Shown here in pieces: positions 63,241 to 64,000 of a stretch of DNA of 64,000 bases. Under the pieces are notes generated by a model. It worked only from the letters and a program-made list of their open reading frames with translations, was not told where the DNA came from and made no database searches. This DNA comes from Spodoptera frugiperda (taxonomy: Eukaryota > Arthropoda > Insecta > Lepidoptera > Noctuidae): assembly GCF_023101765.2 (NCBI RefSeq), contig NC_064224.1, positions 6,342,103 to 6,406,102 on the forward strand, given 5' to 3'. Numbering within the stretch: the first letter of the stretch is position 1; each line of letters begins with the position of its first letter. Both the position numbers and the translations under genes were made by a program.

Positions 63241-63765
63241 AATCGACTTATCTTTCAACATTTTGATTTAATGGCGTCTATAGAATAATCTATTGCAAAG
63301 ATTTTTATAACAGAATTTTATATCAAAAAGAATAAATAAATGTAAAAAGAACATCTAAATAATGAAAGCAAAGGGATTATAGGCAGTAACTAGATTGATT
63401 AATAAATTAAAAATCACCATTGATCCTAAGTTTCTTAACATACTTACGCTTTTAAGATTAGAGTCTTGTAAACCAAACCTTCTTCCTTATACCCGTATCA
63501 TAAACGCATTTATTCACAAACATTCGCGAACCTATCCAATCGTTGCTAAGGGACAATCGATTATCAATTTGTCAATAGCCGCTGACACAAATCGATTGGG
63601 ACAAGCCAGTTACTGAACTCGGAATTGCTGGCTTGACAAATGATTCCTAGCGAGGGGATCGCGTGTTACTTGACCTGTCGTTTTAGACTTAAAGAGTTAG
63701 ATAGTGTGCAGTGTGATGTGTGTCTGTGATTCTTCGAGAATTGACTATTTTTTCTTTAAAGAAAA

Positions 63766-63875
63766 CGTTGCCCCACACTAGGATTTTCTCCTATGTCGTG
63801 GGTGCGTTTACAAACATACAAGTTCACATACATTAAGACAGCCAGTTGCCCAGCCACCGCGCCAACCGTGCAGTC
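63766..63875 (-). mobile_element. tRNA-derived SINE with a large internal deletion
   Basis: Both ends match the copy at 8543-8732 (TTGCCCCACACTAGGATTTT and CCAGCCACCGCGCCAACCGT). The middle, including the box B region, is missing; the junction lies at ACATACATTAAGACAGCCAG. It cannot have an intact internal promoter. Confidence 0.8.
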
Positions 63876-64000
63876 TTTGGCGTTGTTGTTCTGATGTTGT
63901 GACAAAGTTTTAATAGTGTATCTTATCTTATCTGTTCTGCAGTAAACCTCAATGATAAAGTGGTTATATTTTTAAAATACGTAGAAGACAAATATAGCCT

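Larger units (their letters stand above)
58082..63765. other. Non-coding stretch at the right side of the window
   Basis: AT-rich to about 62330, with no supported gene. It includes a repeat fragment at 59048-59090, a possible coding-like patch at 61640-61918 and complex GC-rich islands at 62340-62720 and 63040-63240. Confidence 0.4.

Overview
The window looks like chromosomal DNA from a moth, most likely a noctuid or close relative. It is AT-rich, gene-poor and littered with short interspersed repeats of types I recognise from noctuid genomes: tRNA-derived SINEs with box A/B remnants, a 'GAGCCGGAGCCCCGG' repeat family, a 'CACCTGATGGTAAGC' repeat family, LINE tails and fold-back elements. No bacterial features, rRNA genes or CRISPR arrays were seen. 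The species call is inference from repeat content only.

Only one exon of a host protein-coding gene can be supported, at 22784-23306 on the + strand. It encodes the N-terminal 174 residues of an NK-class homeobox transcription factor, most probably ladybird (Lbx). The evidence is an eh1 Groucho-binding motif (FSILDIL), a downstream LxALxxMTSKTF block like that of Lbx proteins, an in-frame stop just before the ATG, and a good splice donor at the end. The homeodomain exon was not found downstream, so if the gene call is right the first intron runs past the window edge (more than 40 kb). A GC-rich, CCAAT-containing block (about 22180-22783) is the likely promoter and 5' UTR.

Layout. 1-22180 is intergenic DNA upstream of the gene, with many decayed repeats, several fold-back elements (1287-1434, 13936-14168), a LINE C-terminal fragment (18826-18985) and one unexplained 164-codon ORF (9575-10069). 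22180-23306 is promoter and first exon. 23307-64000 is probably intron or downstream regulatory DNA. It holds a complete mariner-type element with 29-bp inverted repeats and TA target duplication (31847-33165; transposase broken by one nonsense codon and one frameshift), an 18-bp minisatellite (24995-25066), a SINE-like insertion with a 16-bp target-site duplication (53384-53566) and several GC-rich or homeodomain-site-bearing islands that could be conserved regulatory elements.

The arrangement of one developmental homeobox exon within tens of kilobases of non-coding DNA containing discrete complex islands is what one expects of a regulatory landscape. The islands are called from composition and motifs alone; no alignment could be run.
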